The notes under the pieces were generated by a model. The model was not told the DNA's origin. It searched no databases and saw only the letters and a program-made list of their open reading frames with translations. From contig CAZNRY010000067.1 of NCBI GenBank assembly GCA_964575675.1, positions 1 through 19,715 on the forward strand: a DNA stretch of 19,715 bases. Direction: 5' to 3'. The DNA comes from CAZNRY01 sp964575675. Lineage in GTDB: Bacteria; Eisenbacteria; RBG-16-71-46; CAIMUX01; VGJL01. The translations under genes were made by a program, and so were the position numbers. Shown one piece after another: positions 1 to 8,161 of this stretch (its first letter is position 1; every line of letters begins with the position of its first letter).

Positions 1-511
1 GGGTCTTGCTCAGGGCGATTTCGCCCCCCTTCGAGGCGGAGTAGTTGGCCTGGCCGAACTTCCCCCGGAGACCGTTGATCGAGGAGATGTTGACGATCTT
101 GCCGCCCTTCTGCTCCTTGAAGACGATGGCCGCCGCTTTATTGTAATTGAAATAGCCCTTCAGGTTGACATTGATTACCAAGTCCCACTGCTCCTCGGTC
201 ATTTTCCAGATGACCCCGTCCCAGTTGATTCCTGCGTTGCAGACCATGATGTCGAGCCGGCCGAATTCCCGGACCACCGTTTGGACCATGCGCAGGGCAT
301 CGTCGTGGCTCGCCACGTCCGCCATGACGGCCAGCCCCCGGCGACCCGATCTCTGGATCTCCTGCACAACCTCTCGGGCTTCCGATTCGTGCTTTCTGTA
401 GTTGATGGCGACGTTGCACCCCTCCCGCGCCAGGGCCAGGGAGATCGCGGCGCCGATCCCCATGCTCCCGCCGGTCACGATTGCATTCTTCCCCCCGAGG
501 CCCAGGTCCAT
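1..511 (-). CDS. Short-chain dehydrogenase/reductase (FabG/PhaB-like), 3' end missing
   Basis: NAD(P)-dependent oxidoreductase of the classical SDR family. About 170 residues are visible and the C-terminus runs off the left edge; the family is usually about 250 residues. Seen directly: the TGGSMGIG cofactor loop at residues 13-20, CNAG at 91-94, a VINVNLKG stretch near 112-119, ISS with the catalytic serine near 143-144, and YSASK with Tyr157 and Lys161. The catalytic set is complete. ATG at 511 is preferred because GGAGGA lies just upstream; an in-frame ATG at 523 is the alternative. The gene is divergent from the aromatic degradation operon. By context it could oxidise or reduce a 3-hydroxyacyl-CoA or an alicyclic hydroxyacyl-CoA (R. 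palustris BadH is an SDR with such a role), but the substrate cannot be read from the sequence. Confidence 0.9.
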   Translation of the reverse strand, partial: MDLGLGGKNAIVTGGSMGIGAAISLALAREGCNVAINYRKHESEAREVVQEIQRSGRRGLAVMADVASHDDALRMVQTVVREFGRLDIMVCNAGINWDGVIWKMTEEQWDLVINVNLKGYFNYNKAAAIVFKEQKGGKIVNISSINGLRGKFGQANYSASKGGEIALSKT

Positions 512-577
512 GGCTTCCTCCATCCTGCGGTTGTGGCCGCGCCCAAAGCGGGTCCAGGCGTGGCGTCGACGGGGCCA

Positions 578-605
578 ATTGTCCGCAGCCAGCCCCAAGA
601 GTCAA
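578..605 (-). promoter_or_regulatory. Candidate sigma70-like promoter for the divergent SDR gene
   Basis: On the minus strand a TTGACT box (600-605) and a GACAAT box (578-583) are separated by 16 bp. This would give a leader of roughly 50-60 nt before the SDR start. The match is moderate and based on sequence alone. The rest of the 524-735 gap shows no clear promoter for the + strand thiolase, only its ribosome binding site. Confidence 0.35.
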
Positions 606-735
606 ACAGTTCGTCCGGCCTGGAAGAGCCCGGCCGCCAGGAGGGGGTGATTTCAGCCTATTCCCTGCCGGCCGCGTTGTGGCAGACTGGACGGCGCTGG
701 AGGTCACTTCGGATGCGGGGATGGGGGATTCCTAC

Positions 736-1932
736 ATGAGCGCGCAGAACCGAGTGTTTCCCAAGGCACGAATTCCGTATGGAGTATGGGGGAGCAGCTT
801 CTTTCCGGCCTGGCAGACCTCCGCTCTGGCAGAGGTCAACATCGGCCAGTTCGCCGGTGAGGCGATGAACCGCATCCTGGGCCATCGGAAGGTTCAGGCC
901 CGGGCCCTCGACTATCTGATCATCGGCTCGACCATCCCCTGGCACTGGAAGTTCTGGAACGCACCCCTGGTGGCAAGCTGCCTGGGAAGGCGCATCCCGG
1001 GCCACCACATCGAGGAGGCATGCGCAACCGGCCTGCAGGCGGTCCTTGGCGGCGCGGCCAAAGTGGAGAGCGGCGCCTCTGAGGTCACCGGGGTCCTCAC
1101 CTTCGACCGGACGAGCGACTCGCCCGTAGGCGTCTTCCCTGAGCGGCGGGCCTACCAGCGCACCATTCCCCTGAGCGATGTCTGGGACAACTTCGGCTTC
1201 GATCCCGCCACCGGTCAGTCGATGATCACGACCGCCGGACTGGCCGCCCGCAAGTACAAGCTCGATCGGCGGGAGGTCGACGATCTGGCCTTCTTCCGCC
1301 ACGAGCAGTACCACCATGGACGGGCCTCCGGCTTCCTCGAACGTGTGCTGGTTCCGCTCGATGTCCTCGACCTCCAGGGACGTCCACTCGGCCGGATCGA
1401 CGACGACCTCGGCGTGCGGCGCCTGTCGCGGGAGGATCTGCGGGGGATGCGGGAGATCGATTCGTGCGTGACCGGCGGAACGCAGACCCACGCCTCCGAT
1501 GGCATGGCGATGCTGCTGGTGACATCAGAAGGCCGGGCGCGGGAGCTGAGCGCGAGGCCCGAGATCGAGATCAGTTTCGTCGGAGAGATGGAAGTGCGGA
1601 CCGCCCCGAGTCTCATGCCGGAAGCACCGTCTCTGGCTGTTCTCAAGCTCCTGGATCGCACCGGACTGACCATGAAGGACATCGCGGTGGTCAAGTGCCA
1701 CAACCCGTTCGCGGTGAACGACGCGATCTTCGCGAAGGCCGTCGGGCATGACTGGCGGCGCATGAACAACAACGGATGCTCGCTCGTATGGGGACACCCG
1801 CAGGCCCCCACGTTGACTCGGATCTTGATCGAAGCCCTGGAAGAGGCGGTCGATCTGGGCGGGGGATACGTCCTCATCTTCGGATGCGCCGCCGGAGACG
1901 TCGGCATCAGCGCTCTGTTCAGCGTCCAGTAA
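736..1932 (+). CDS. Thiolase-family acyl-CoA acyltransferase
   Basis: Thiolase superfamily protein of 398 residues, close to the usual length. It probably performs CoA-dependent cleavage of a 3-oxoacyl-CoA made after ring opening. Seen: the nucleophilic cysteine in EEACATG (Cys96), an HNPFAVND motif (His322) where degradative thiolases carry NEAF, GHPQAPT with the catalytic His354, and a C-terminal GCAAG with Cys384. The active-site Cys/His/Cys triad is therefore complete, but the motifs depart from those of typical acetoacetyl-CoA thiolase, so a specialised substrate is plausible. ATG at 736 was chosen because a GGGGGA Shine-Dalgarno lies about 6 nt upstream; an in-frame ATG at 721 is possible. 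It is 33 bp from the next gene and probably co-transcribed with it. The assignment to the lower benzoyl-CoA pathway is by context. Confidence 0.85.
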   Translation: MSAQNRVFPKARIPYGVWGSSFFPAWQTSALAEVNIGQFAGEAMNRILGHRKVQARALDYLIIGSTIPWHWKFWNAPLVASCLGRRIPGHHIEEACATGLQAVLGGAAKVESGASEVTGVLTFDRTSDSPVGVFPERRAYQRTIPLSDVWDNFGFDPATGQSMITTAGLAARKYKLDRREVDDLAFFRHEQYHHGRASGFLERVLVPLDVLDLQGRPLGRIDDDLGVRRLSREDLRGMREIDSCVTGGTQTHASDGMAMLLVTSEGRARELSARPEIEISFVGEMEVRTAPSLMPEAPSLAVLKLLDRTGLTMKDIAVVKCHNPFAVNDAIFAKAVGHDWRRMNNNGCSLVWGHPQAPTLTRILIEALEEAVDLGGGYVLIFGCAAGDVGISALFSVQ

Positions 1933-1965
1933 GAGCCGTTCGGAACAGCCAAGGAGAGGCGGAGC

Positions 1966-4056
1966 ATGGCCCAGACAATGAGAGAGCCGAGCCTGGCCAC
2001 GATCGGCCTGGGCGGGGTCCTTGACATTTTCCGTGCCGGGCGGCTTCCCGTGGATGCCGGGGAGACGGTGGACAAGGTCTTCGGAAAAACGGGGGAGCGC
2101 GGGTCGCTCGTCATCTCCGGAGCGAATGGGATGGTCGGGGCGGGCAAGACGATGCAGCTCGCGAGCCGCCTCTATCGCTACGGGGTGCCAGTCGCCGCCC
2201 TCGACTTCCCCGGCGCTCCCGATGGGATCGGCAGGCAGTATCCGGGTTTGGCGCGCGCCTTCGGTTCCGCGCAAGCAAACGAGATCATGGGGAGCGTCGT
2301 CCGGCTCCACTACGACGGGACGCATCTCCCCGCGGAGCTGCGGCAGCTCAAGCCGGCCTTCCTGCTGGAGGCGATCCCGGAGATCCTGGCCGTGAAGAAG
2401 GCGCATTACGAGGTCTTCCGCAGCGCCTTTCCCGACATCGAGATCCGGTCCGTGACGTCGGGATTCCCCAGCTCTGCCCTGGGCGTGGGCATCGCTCATC
2501 CTGCGTTCCCGCACGAGATCAACAAGATTTGGGAGATCGTTGAACCGAAGCCCTCACCGATCACGCATCTTCTCTGGGCCATCGGCTTGATCCCGATCCC
2601 GGTCGGGGACTACTGGTCCTTCGTTCTCGATGTTGTGTTCTGCGGCCTCACCCATGCGGCAGTCCGCTATCACGAATCGCGTAACATGCCGTTCTGGAAG
2701 GTCGACAAGTTCGTGCGCAGTCTGGTCGGATCCAATCCGCTCCGCGCGCACGACGCGATCGGCGCGAAGGGCGCGAACTTTCTTACCTGGTCCTGCCTGC
2801 ATCACTTGAGCGAGACGTACGGGGACCTCTTCCGGCCGACGATCGATCTGATCGAGCACAAGGACGCGGGGTCCGACTGGTACCCGCCGAACCACTTCCG
2901 GCCGCTGGTGGACTGGCGTCTGGGGCCGGAAGAAACCGAGGATCTCAAGGACCGGATCCTCGGCCCGCTCTTCCAGATGACGAGCCTCCTCGTGCACGAA
3001 AAGCGCGCGGCGCTTCCGCACATCAACGCCATCGGGGAGCTGTGCGCGCAGTTCCGGCATGGGGTCCTGGCCATGGTGCGGGGCATGGGACCGGAGGAGG
3101 CGAGGCGAAGGGTGGCCGCTTACCACAAGATCCACCCGGAGGCGGCCGGAAAGGCCTGGCACCCGGAGGCCTTTGATTCTATCGGCCGGTCCGACTGGCA
3201 GCAGCTCTACGTGAACGCGGAACACGACGGAACCGTCGGAGTCATCACCTTCGGCCGTGAGAGCTACAACACGGACGTCGATCTCGAGCTGAACCGGGCG
3301 ATCGATTGGCTCAAGGCCCAAGGGATCGACCGCGTGATCGTGACCGGCGACTTCCATCTCTCCACCCAGCTCGTCGGCGCGGACACGAGCGACTTCTACC
3401 CGGCGCTGGAGCATGTCGAGGAAGGACTGCGGATCTCGAGCTCCTGGTCCAAGACCGCCCGGCGGCTGCACGATGACTTCCGTGTCTCGGTCGGGTTCGC
3501 GAACGGCAAGCGATGCCTGGGGGGATTCCTGGAGCTCCTGATGCACTGCCGCTACCTGATCGCAGTCGAGGGAACGGAGCTCGGGATGCCGGAGGTGACG
3601 CTGCCCGTTGTTCCGGGCATGGAAGGGTGCCACTGGCCCTTCCGCAAGGCGCGGGCCGAGTCGTGGCCGAAGATCGTGATGATGCTCCTGAGCGGCAGGA
3701 GCGTGGCGGCGCAGGATACGATCGGCTGGCTGGCCGACTATGCGGGGCCGCTCGAAGAAGCTCTCCGCGTGGCTTGGAGAACGGCGGGATCCGACGAATC
3801 CACCCTGCCCGAGCGGAAGCTCGCGCGGGGAGCCTTGCAGGGGATCCCGCTGGATGCGGCCGACCTGCCGGTCGCCGGAAGCCTTGCTGTCGAAGGGGCC
3901 CGCCGAGCGATCGCGGAGAGCGTCGCCGGTTCCTGCTCCGTTTCTCTGGAGGAGGCGCTTGCGATCCAAGCCCGGCATTCGGCCCATTTCATGGCTTCCA
4001 CCCTGTGCAGGGAGGGACGAATCGGGTCCGAGTATCTGAGAAGCGCGCCGATTTAG
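1966..4056 (+). CDS. 3-hydroxyacyl-CoA dehydrogenase / enoyl-CoA hydratase fusion
   Basis: Bifunctional beta-oxidation protein of 696 residues. The dehydrogenase part is N-terminal (about 46-370) and the crotonase part C-terminal (about 415-690), the reverse of FadB and the same order as FadN-type proteins, but shorter than those as I remember them. Dehydrogenase evidence: an unusual nucleotide loop SGANGMVGAGK (51-61), Asp80 at the end of the second strand, and AHPAFPHEINKIWEIVEP, whose His178 matches the catalytic His of the usual HFFNP motif. Hydratase evidence: ANGKRCLGGFLELL with Glu523 and ELGMPEVTL with Glu543, the two glutamates expected for a hydratase. The start is supported by AAGGAG nine bases upstream. 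It likely hydrates and oxidises the enoyl-CoA from the ring-opened acyl chain, feeding the thiolase upstream. Confidence 0.85.
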   Translation: MAQTMREPSLATIGLGGVLDIFRAGRLPVDAGETVDKVFGKTGERGSLVISGANGMVGAGKTMQLASRLYRYGVPVAALDFPGAPDGIGRQYPGLARAFGSAQANEIMGSVVRLHYDGTHLPAELRQLKPAFLLEAIPEILAVKKAHYEVFRSAFPDIEIRSVTSGFPSSALGVGIAHPAFPHEINKIWEIVEPKPSPITHLLWAIGLIPIPVGDYWSFVLDVVFCGLTHAAVRYHESRNMPFWKVDKFVRSLVGSNPLRAHDAIGAKGANFLTWSCLHHLSETYGDLFRPTIDLIEHKDAGSDWYPPNHFRPLVDWRLGPEETEDLKDRILGPLFQMTSLLVHEKRAALPHINAIGELCAQFRHGVLAMVRGMGPEEARRRVAAYHKIHPEAAGKAWHPEAFDSIGRSDWQQLYVNAEHDGTVGVITFGRESYNTDVDLELNRAIDWLKAQGIDRVIVTGDFHLSTQLVGADTSDFYPALEHVEEGLRISSSWSKTARRLHDDFRVSVGFANGKRCLGGFLELLMHCRYLIAVEGTELGMPEVTLPVVPGMEGCHWPFRKARAESWPKIVMMLLSGRSVAAQDTIGWLADYAGPLEEALRVAWRTAGSDESTLPERKLARGALQGIPLDAADLPVAGSLAVEGARRAIAESVAGSCSVSLEEALAIQARHSAHFMASTLCREGRIGSEYLRSAPI

Positions 4057-4092
4057 GTGGGCTCGCTGAACCCGCCGCTCGGTTCGAGCTAT

Positions 4093-4106
4093 GACCGCAC
4101 GCGGTC
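4093..4106. promoter_or_regulatory. 14-bp dyad GACCGC-AC-GCGGTC, possible operator
   Basis: A perfect 6+2+6 inverted repeat lies between the dehydrogenase/hydratase gene and the Mo-enzyme genes, about 28 bp upstream of a candidate -35 box. A further GCGGTCC lies just downstream (to about 4120). The 2-nt centre is too short for a good hairpin and no T-run follows, so a protein-binding site is more likely than a terminator. No regulator gene is visible in the window. Confidence 0.25.
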
Positions 4107-4133
4107 CTTCGCGCGGTCCACGGAGGGCTCTCC

Positions 4134-4161
4134 TTGACAATCCGTCGGTCGCCGCTACGAT
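4134..4161 (+). promoter_or_regulatory. Candidate sigma70-like promoter upstream of the Mo-enzyme genes
   Basis: A perfect TTGACA (4134-4139) is followed after 16 bp by TACGAT (4156-4161). It sits in the 175 bp gap at 4057-4231, one of the few gaps of any size on the + strand, giving a leader of about 65 nt before the FAD-subunit start. It may begin a separate transcript for the ring-attacking genes. Confidence 0.45.
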
Positions 4162-4231
4162 TCAAACGCCTGCTAGAGTTGTGGCCGCGCGGAACTCCGT
4201 CAACCGACGATCGCCTGGGGATGCTTCGTTG

Positions 4232-5122
4232 ATGGAAATCTGTGACTTCGTCTACCATCGGCCTGCTTCGCGCGTGGAGGCATGCTCCCTCGGTCTCCAG
4301 TTCGGAGAGAACGCCCGCTTCCTGGCCGGCGGAACAGAGCTGCTTCCGGACCTGAAGCAGCACCGGGACACGACCCAGCACCTGATCGATCTGAACGGGA
4401 TCCCCGGCCTGGGGGAGATTCGTCAGGATGGCGGCCACCTCACCATCGGGGCCATGGCCACGCTGAACGCGATCGCCGCATCGGACGTCGTGCGAGACGT
4501 CTTTCCTGCGCTGGCGGAGGCGATCCTCACGATGGCCGCCGTCCAGGTCCGCAACCGTGGCACTCTCGCCGGGAACTTCTGCAGTGGAGTTCCCTCGGCG
4601 GACACGCCACCTATCTGCATCGCCGCCCGTGGGGAGGTGCGGATCACCGGAACCCAGGGGGACAGAACGGTCGAGGCCGAGGATTTCTTCGTCGCTCCGC
4701 GCCGCGTGGCCCTGCAGCCGGGTGAGATCATGACCGAGATCCGGATTCCCATTCCGCCCAGCGGCTCGGGGATGCGCTATGAGCGCTTCGCTCTGCGGCG
4801 CGCGACCGCCCTCGCCGTCGCGGGCGTTGCGGCCTTCCTGCGCATGGATGGCCCGGTGATCCGCGAGGCCCGGCTCGTCCTCGGTGCCGTGGCGCCCGTC
4901 CCCATGCTCGCCGTCCGGAGCATGGAGTTGCTGATGGGGCAAGCGGCGAAGGAGAAGACTTTCGAGCGCGCTGCGAGTATGGCGGCGGAAGAGGCCCGCC
5001 CGATCACCGACTTGCGCGGATCGGCCGAGTTCCGAAGGCATCTCGTACGGATCCTCACCCTGCGCGCGCTCCGCGCGGCCGCGGCGCGGTCGCAGTCGGC
5101 GGTGGGAAGGAACGCCCGATGA
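4232..5122 (+). CDS. FAD-binding subunit of a molybdenum hydroxylase (xanthine dehydrogenase family)
   Basis: Medium subunit of 296 residues that passes electrons between the Fe-S clusters and an external carrier through FAD. Seen: the FAD motif FLAGGTELLPDLK (30-42), and RGTLAGNFCSGVPSADTPP (109-127), the second flavin-binding stretch. The N-terminal layout (YHRPAS..., LIDLNGIPGL) resembles HcrB of 4-hydroxybenzoyl-CoA reductase. However, the roughly 40-residue insert that carries four cysteines for an extra [4Fe-4S] cluster in HcrB is absent: only ten residues separate NF from the ADTPP end. ATG at 4232 is chosen because homology begins there; the reading frame stays open up to 4091 but that part looks non-coding. 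It overlaps the next gene by ATGA, so translation is coupled. The substrate of the complex is unknown. Confidence 0.88.
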   Translation: MEICDFVYHRPASRVEACSLGLQFGENARFLAGGTELLPDLKQHRDTTQHLIDLNGIPGLGEIRQDGGHLTIGAMATLNAIAASDVVRDVFPALAEAILTMAAVQVRNRGTLAGNFCSGVPSADTPPICIAARGEVRITGTQGDRTVEAEDFFVAPRRVALQPGEIMTEIRIPIPPSGSGMRYERFALRRATALAVAGVAAFLRMDGPVIREARLVLGAVAPVPMLAVRSMELLMGQAAKEKTFERAASMAAEEARPITDLRGSAEFRRHLVRILTLRALRAAAARSQSAVGRNAR

Positions 5123-8034
5123 CGGGAGAGATTCAGGTTTCCCTCCACGTCAACGGCCGCAAGCATGTTCTGGGAGTTAAGCCGAACACGACGTTACAGG
5201 ATCTGATCCGCGAGCGGTTGAACCTGACGGGGACCAAGAAGGGATGCGAACTGGGGGAGTGCGGCGCCTGCACCGTTCTGCTGGACGGGCGGCCGGTGAA
5301 CTCCTGCATGGTTCTCGCTATCTCGGCGAACGGGAGGCAGGTCACAACGATCGAAGGTCTGGGCGAAAACGGCGGCCTCCATCCGCTCCAGAAGTCATTC
5401 ATCAAACACGGCGCGCTTCAGTGCGGCTTTTGCACACCCGGGACGATCCTCTCGGCGAAGGCGCTCATCGATCTCAATCCGGATCCGACGGAGGAGGCGA
5501 TCCGCCAAGCGCTCGGCGGGAACCTCTGCCGCTGCGCCGCCTACAGCCGGATCATCCGAGCGGTGCAATCCTGGCAGCAGTTCATCGACGTCCCGCTCGA
5601 TACGCGTCCGAATCCGCCGGATGAGCGTGATCAGGCGCGTGATTTCGCCGTGGTGGGCCATGGGGTCACACGGGCGGATGCGCCGGACAAAGTCTCGGGG
5701 AGGGCCGTCTACACCGCCGACCTCCGCCTCCCCGGGATGGTCTACGGGAAGATCCTGGTGAGCCCCATTCCGCACGGCCGGATCCTTCGCCTCGATACTT
5801 CCCGGGCCCGGGAGCTCCCGGGCGTGCTCGATGTCATCTCCGGGGCCGATGTGCCCGACGTCGCGTACGGGGTCAGCCCCGCGCGCTACGATGAGTACAT
5901 CCTCGCGAAGGATCGCGTGCGCTACGTAGGGGACGAGGTGGCGGCGGTGGCCGCCTTGGATGAGGAGACCGCGGAGCGGGCGCTCCGGCTCATCACCGTG
6001 GAGTATGAGGAGCTGCCCGCGGTCTTCGACGCCGAGGAAGCGCTGAAAGAGGGCGCGCCGCTCATCCATCCAGAAGACCCGCGGTTCGCTCGCAACATCA
6101 ACACCCACGTCGAATGGCACTTCGGCGACGTCGAGAAGGGCTTCGCGGAAGCCGACCATGTCCGACATGAACGATTCACCGGCAGCCGGACTTTTCAGGC
6201 GCCGATCGAGCCCCATGCCAGCCTCGCACGATGGGAGTACCACGGGGAGAAGCTGACCCTCTGGAGCGCAACCCAGACGCCGCATTACCTCCAGCAGATG
6301 ATCTCCAGAACGCTGGGAATTCCGATGGGGAAGATCCGCGTGATCAAGCCTTCGGTCGGCGGGGGATTCGGTGTCAAGGCGGAAACGACCCCTCTCGACT
6401 TTTGCGCCGTCCTGCTGGCCAAGCGACTCGGACGTCCCGTCATGATGAAGTACGACCGGCGGGAGATGTTCTACCACTTCCGAGGCCGGCACAAGCAGTA
6501 CATGGATCTTAAGGTGGGGGTGAAGAAGGACGGGACCATCACGGCGGTCGAGTCCCGGATCTTGCTCGACGGCGGGGCCTACACTTCTTATGGCGTCATC
6601 ACCGCGTACTACGCGGGCTCGATGGTTCCGACCTTGTACAAGATCCCGAACTACAAATACGACGGGTATCGAATGTACACGAACCTCCCCGCCTGCGGCG
6701 CCATGCGGGGTCACGGCGTCCCCCAGCCGAGGTTTGCATTCGAGTCGATCCTCGACATGATCGCGGAGGATCTCGGCCTCGATCCCTTTCAGATCAGGAT
6801 GGTCAATGCGATGGATCCGGACACGCGCACCTGCAACGACCTTCAGATCGGATCATGCGAGTTCCGGGCCACACTGGAGGGGGCGCGCGAGGCTTCCGGA
6901 TGGAAGGAGAAGAAGGGACGCCTGCCCGCCGGCAAGGGGATCGGCGTGGGATGTGGGGGGTTCGTGTCAGGGGCGGGCTATCCAATCTACCGCTCCGATT
7001 TCCCGCACTCGAACGCGATCATCCGTGTCCATGAGGACGGCCGAGCGGTCTCGCTCCACATCGCCGCAGCCGAAATCGGGCAAGGTTCCGATACGGTCCT
7101 GAGTCAGATCGCAGCCGAGGAACTGGGGATCCCGTACGACTGGGTATGGATGGCGGAGTGCGATTCCGTTCTTGCCCCTGTCGATCTGGGCTCGTACTCG
7201 AGCCGCGTCACCCTCATGGGCGGAAACGCCGTGCGCATGGCGGCGTCCAGGGTTAGGGGGCAACTCGTCGATGTTGCCGGCCGACTTCTCGGATGCGATC
7301 CGGGGGGGCTCGTCTGTCGCGACGGCCAGATCTTCGTCCAGGAACACCCGCAGGTGCGCATCGGCTGGCCCGAGGCGGCGAAGGCGGCGTTCTCGCAGCA
7401 TGGACCGATCGTCGGAACTGGCCACTACCGTCCGCCGGCCGTGCTGGGTGGGGATTTCAAGGGGGGAACGGTTGGTACGTCGCCCGCCTATTCCTTCTCG
7501 ACGATGGTGGCCGAGGTCACGGTTGATATGGAGACTGGCTTGGTAACGGTCGACCGGTGCGTCGACTTCAGCGACGCGGGGACGGTCATCAACCCCGTGA
7601 CGTTCCATGGCCAGGTCGAGGGGTCGATCATAATGGGTCTCGGCGAAACGATCATGGAGAACGTCGTGCACAATCCGGACGGCACGATCGCCAACCCAAA
7701 TCTCCACGACTATCTGATCCCGAGCATTCAGGAGACGCCGGAGATTCTCTCGAGAGCCGTAGAGAGCTTCGAGCCCCGCGGACCGTTCGGGGCCAAGGAA
7801 GTGGGGGAAGGGTCGCTCGTGCCCGTCCTGGGTGCAATTGCCAATGCGATCTGCGACGCCACGGGTGTGAGGTTCAAGGAACTGCCGATCACGCCGGAGA
7901 AGATCCTGCGTGGGCTGCGGGAGAAGGGGAAGGCGGGGCCGGTCAGCCCACTTTGCGGTGGTGAAACGGGGCTTGATGCCCGTACGGTGGAGGGGTCCGC
8001 CGACGGACCGGATGCAGAAAGGACCACCAAATAG
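5119..8034 (+). CDS. Fused [2Fe-2S] and molybdopterin subunits of a molybdenum hydroxylase-family enzyme
   Basis: A 971-residue protein joining the small iron-sulfur and large Mo-cofactor subunits, which are usually two genes. Residues 1-155 carry the plant-type [2Fe-2S] cysteines Cys43, Cys48, Cys51 and Cys63, then the second cluster Cys102, Cys105, Cys137 and Cys139. The Mo domain starts near 176 (VVGHGVTRADAPDKVSG) and includes PSVGGGFGVK (411-420), AMRGHG (528-533), AEIGQGSDT (651-659) and GAKEVGEGS (891-899), where Glu897 matches the catalytic glutamate of the family. About 40 poorly conserved-looking residues follow the usual end. It should hydroxylate, or reductively dehydroxylate, a ring or CoA-thioester substrate together with the FAD subunit. 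4-Hydroxybenzoyl-CoA reductase is one option given the context, but the partner lacks the diagnostic extra cluster. Confidence 0.88.
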   Translation: MTGEIQVSLHVNGRKHVLGVKPNTTLQDLIRERLNLTGTKKGCELGECGACTVLLDGRPVNSCMVLAISANGRQVTTIEGLGENGGLHPLQKSFIKHGALQCGFCTPGTILSAKALIDLNPDPTEEAIRQALGGNLCRCAAYSRIIRAVQSWQQFIDVPLDTRPNPPDERDQARDFAVVGHGVTRADAPDKVSGRAVYTADLRLPGMVYGKILVSPIPHGRILRLDTSRARELPGVLDVISGADVPDVAYGVSPARYDEYILAKDRVRYVGDEVAAVAALDEETAERALRLITVEYEELPAVFDAEEALKEGAPLIHPEDPRFARNINTHVEWHFGDVEKGFAEADHVRHERFTGSRTFQAPIEPHASLARWEYHGEKLTLWSATQTPHYLQQMISRTLGIPMGKIRVIKPSVGGGFGVKAETTPLDFCAVLLAKRLGRPVMMKYDRREMFYHFRGRHKQYMDLKVGVKKDGTITAVESRILLDGGAYTSYGVITAYYAGSMVPTLYKIPNYKYDGYRMYTNLPACGAMRGHGVPQPRFAFESILDMIAEDLGLDPFQIRMVNAMDPDTRTCNDLQIGSCEFRATLEGAREASGWKEKKGRLPAGKGIGVGCGGFVSGAGYPIYRSDFPHSNAIIRVHEDGRAVSLHIAAAEIGQGSDTVLSQIAAEELGIPYDWVWMAECDSVLAPVDLGSYSSRVTLMGGNAVRMAASRVRGQLVDVAGRLLGCDPGGLVCRDGQIFVQEHPQVRIGWPEAAKAAFSQHGPIVGTGHYRPPAVLGGDFKGGTVGTSPAYSFSTMVAEVTVDMETGLVTVDRCVDFSDAGTVINPVTFHGQVEGSIIMGLGETIMENVVHNPDGTIANPNLHDYLIPSIQETPEILSRAVESFEPRGPFGAKEVGEGSLVPVLGAIANAICDATGVRFKELPITPEKILRGLREKGKAGPVSPLCGGETGLDARTVEGSADGPDAERTTK

Positions 8035-8161
8035 AACCAATGACGATCTGACACACAGCCGATTCGACGCAAGCCCAGGCCGCGGGCTTCCGAGAGCCGC
8101 CACAGCCAGCTACGAGCGCGACACGTCCCTTTCGCGGGGGCGTCGGCGTGGAGGAAGACCC

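Noticed and set aside
2554..4140. Long open frame on the minus strand (about 528 codons) opposite the dehydrogenase/hydratase gene
   Set aside because: It is antisense to a gene with clear domains, its product is rich in Arg/Pro/His without recognisable motifs, and such frames are common in high-G+C DNA.
4091..4231. N-terminal extension of the FAD subunit from ATG 4091
   Set aside because: The extra 47 residues resemble translated intergenic sequence (they span the TTGACA/TACGAT promoter and the dyad) and family homology begins at residue 1 of the 4232 start.
5395..6714. Long minus-strand open frame (about 439 codons) opposite the Mo-enzyme gene
   Set aside because: Shadow of the conserved Mo/Fe-S coding sequence; no family motif and no plausible ribosome binding site context.
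4232..8034. Naming these genes hcrB and hcrAC (4-hydroxybenzoyl-CoA reductase)
   Set aside because: The cysteine insert that characterises HcrB is missing, so the substrate assignment would rest on neighbourhood only.
7910..8161. Upstream extension of the Oah-like gene
   Set aside because: It overlaps the end of the Mo-enzyme gene and encodes Arg-rich sequence; the ATG at 8162 has GGAGG upstream and leads directly into the crotonase fold.
8035..8161. Promoter or riboswitch in the gap before the Oah-like gene
   Set aside because: No convincing -35/-10 pair, only a weak GGCT/AGCC stem, and no T-run.
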